Made by a program: the position numbers and the translations under genes. A DNA stretch of 64,000 nt from Nipponacmea schrenckii (Eukaryota; Mollusca; Gastropoda; Lottiidae), in contig JAUJPP010000003.1 of the NCBI GenBank assembly GCA_030562195.1, forward strand, positions 43,592,602-43,656,601, written 5' to 3'. A model generated the notes under the pieces. That model had not been told where the DNA came from. It worked only from the letters and a program-made list of their open reading frames with translations, and made no database searches. How positions within the stretch are numbered: position 1 is the stretch's first letter; each line of letters begins with the position of its first letter. Below are positions 62,624-64,000 of this stretch, piece after piece.

Positions 62624-64000
62624 TTGAGCAACTCATACAATATTATTATTCTTTTATTTATTTAGTTATTAAACTTTATATTATACATAAATAGATGCAT
62701 GTGAATTAAATAATTTTCAGTAATAATTTTATGATGTCATTACAAAATTTAATTTATGAAGTTATGATTTTTGTTACTTGTAACTCATGTCAAAAGTGGG
62801 ATAGCAGCCTGTGATAAAAATTAAAACAATTTATTAGTGCTAGCTTATAATCATTTATATATTATAGTCTCAACTTCATCCATCTGTTTCACCTTTTAGA
62901 ATGAAATTGAAAAGTCAGGTTTAAGCATGTCTGGAACCAATATTCTCAGGTCAGTCTTGTCCAAATCTGCAGAATTTAATTGAACACACATATTAGATCT
63001 CAAATTGATTACAAATATAATATTTAGACAAAAGAAAATATAGGGATTCATGTTATCTTAAGAATAATATTCAGAGTAATTTATTTTGTTTAGAAATAGA
63101 AATATCAGGTATAAAACAGTATATATCATTTTTTTTTATCCGATTTTATATCTATATATTTTTTATTGTTTTAAAGAAGCTGTGATAAGTATCATAATAT
63201 ATTGTTTTTATCTAAATTTGATTATTTCTATTGACCAATGCCTTCTATAAAATAGATAAGTCTGAATAAAATATGATTATGTATTGCTTGTTTTTCCTCT
63301 ATTTAAAGAATTCTTCAAATTTTACTTGAGAACTAGCATAATATCGAGGGGATCTTTGCTTAAAGTATTCACAAAGTCAAACTTGAAGAGAAGCTCATGT
63401 TTACTGTATATGTATGAAATCTCATATCTTTTCTAAATCTTTAAATCCACAATATCAATTGCGCAGAAATAAAAACTTTCAGTAGACAAAGCAGCAACTG
63501 CACTTTAAGGCTATAATGATCACACTAACTATTTTATTCTGATGATAATAATCATATTCAAGCTTCTTAAAGATCTCATCAATATATATGATAAGACTTA
63601 TTTCAATCTGATGATCATCAAATTCGAGCTTGTTTTAGATCTCATCAATATATATGTTATGCTTGATGAAGAGTATGTTCTCATATTTATCAGCACTCAT
63701 CATCAAGATTACAGAGAGATATTAATGTAAGTTGTAAACAGAAGAAAAGCAAACGTAAAACTGACATTATAAGAGCAAGTCTATCTCTTTCGAACAGAGA
63801 GTCCATTCTGGGAAGCACCTGCATTCAATTGTCTCACAATATATATGATAACACTTATTTTAATCAGATGATCATCAAATTCAAGCTTGTTTTAGATCTC
63901 ATCAATATATATATATGATCATATCAGGTTTCATTAATCTCCTTTGGGTTCAAAAGAAAAGGTGGACGGACAAGGTTGACAGCAATAAAATGTACATTCA
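62624..64000. other. 3' flank of the EF-hand gene with a repeated AT-rich segment
   Basis: An ATTAAA near 62668 may serve as a polyadenylation signal. From 63537 a segment of about 75 bp built on GATGATCATCAAATTCAAGC TTGTTTTAGATCTCATCAAT recurs at about 63540, 63608 and 63868, the first copy more diverged. No gene was recognised to the window end. Confidence 0.5.

Noticed and set aside
1..64000. CRISPR arrays, bacterial operons, tRNA or rRNA genes
   Set aside because: The tandem arrays have no unique spacers of CRISPR type. The tRNA-like boxes belong to SINEs and do not fold as complete tRNAs by eye, and no rRNA segment was recognised.

Overview
This is a window of animal nuclear DNA. Genes are split by many short, AT-rich spliceosomal introns with GT...AG ends. 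The sequence is strongly AT-rich and carries SINE, LINE and MITE-like elements, and no bacterial gene layout is visible. The gene set (CEP162, CEP126 and a multi-EF-hand axonemal-type protein) points to a ciliated bilaterian. The repeats and compact genes would suit a mollusc such as a gastropod, but that placement is an impression and is not demonstrated here.

Layout. 1-3869 (+) is the C-terminal part of a CEP162 homologue, 10 exons ending in a stop. 6408-15299 (-) is a complete CEP126 homologue, 9 exons and a predicted 1121 aa, convergent with CEP162. 15.4-25.0 kb has no convincing gene; it holds tandem repeats, ETS-like and CRE-like motif clusters, and a repeat carrying everted AGGTCA half-sites. 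24993-47884 (+) is a predicted three-exon orphan gene: a 163 aa protein with an N-terminal membrane anchor and a cysteine-rich ectodomain. Its first intron is 22 kb and contains a SINE and a 5'-truncated LINE with a 12-bp target-site duplication. 47.9-53.2 kb is intergenic, with a second LINE fragment and a SINE piece. 53321-62623 (+) is a complete 19-exon gene for a predicted 998 aa multi-EF-hand protein, best matched to EFCAB6. 62.6-64.0 kb is AT-rich flank.

Functional theme. Three of the four genes belong to centriole or cilium biology: CEP162 at the distal centriole and transition zone, CEP126 at satellites and the ciliary base, and EFCAB6 in the axoneme. The two whose 5' ends lie in the window each carry an RFX X-box-like motif about 55-75 bp before the start codon, which suggests shared ciliogenic control.

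Most striking structure. Two genes carry tandem arrays built across an exon-intron boundary. In CEP126 the end of exon 8 plus its splice donor occurs 22 times in 75/78-bp steps, always a multiple of 3. In the EF-hand gene the splice acceptor plus the first bases of exon 7 occurs 5 times in 41/42-bp steps. A third array, in a CEP126 intron, looks like amplification of the A-box half of a tRNA-derived SINE.

All exon boundaries were inferred by eye from splice consensus and matching reading-frame phase. No alignment or transcript data were available.
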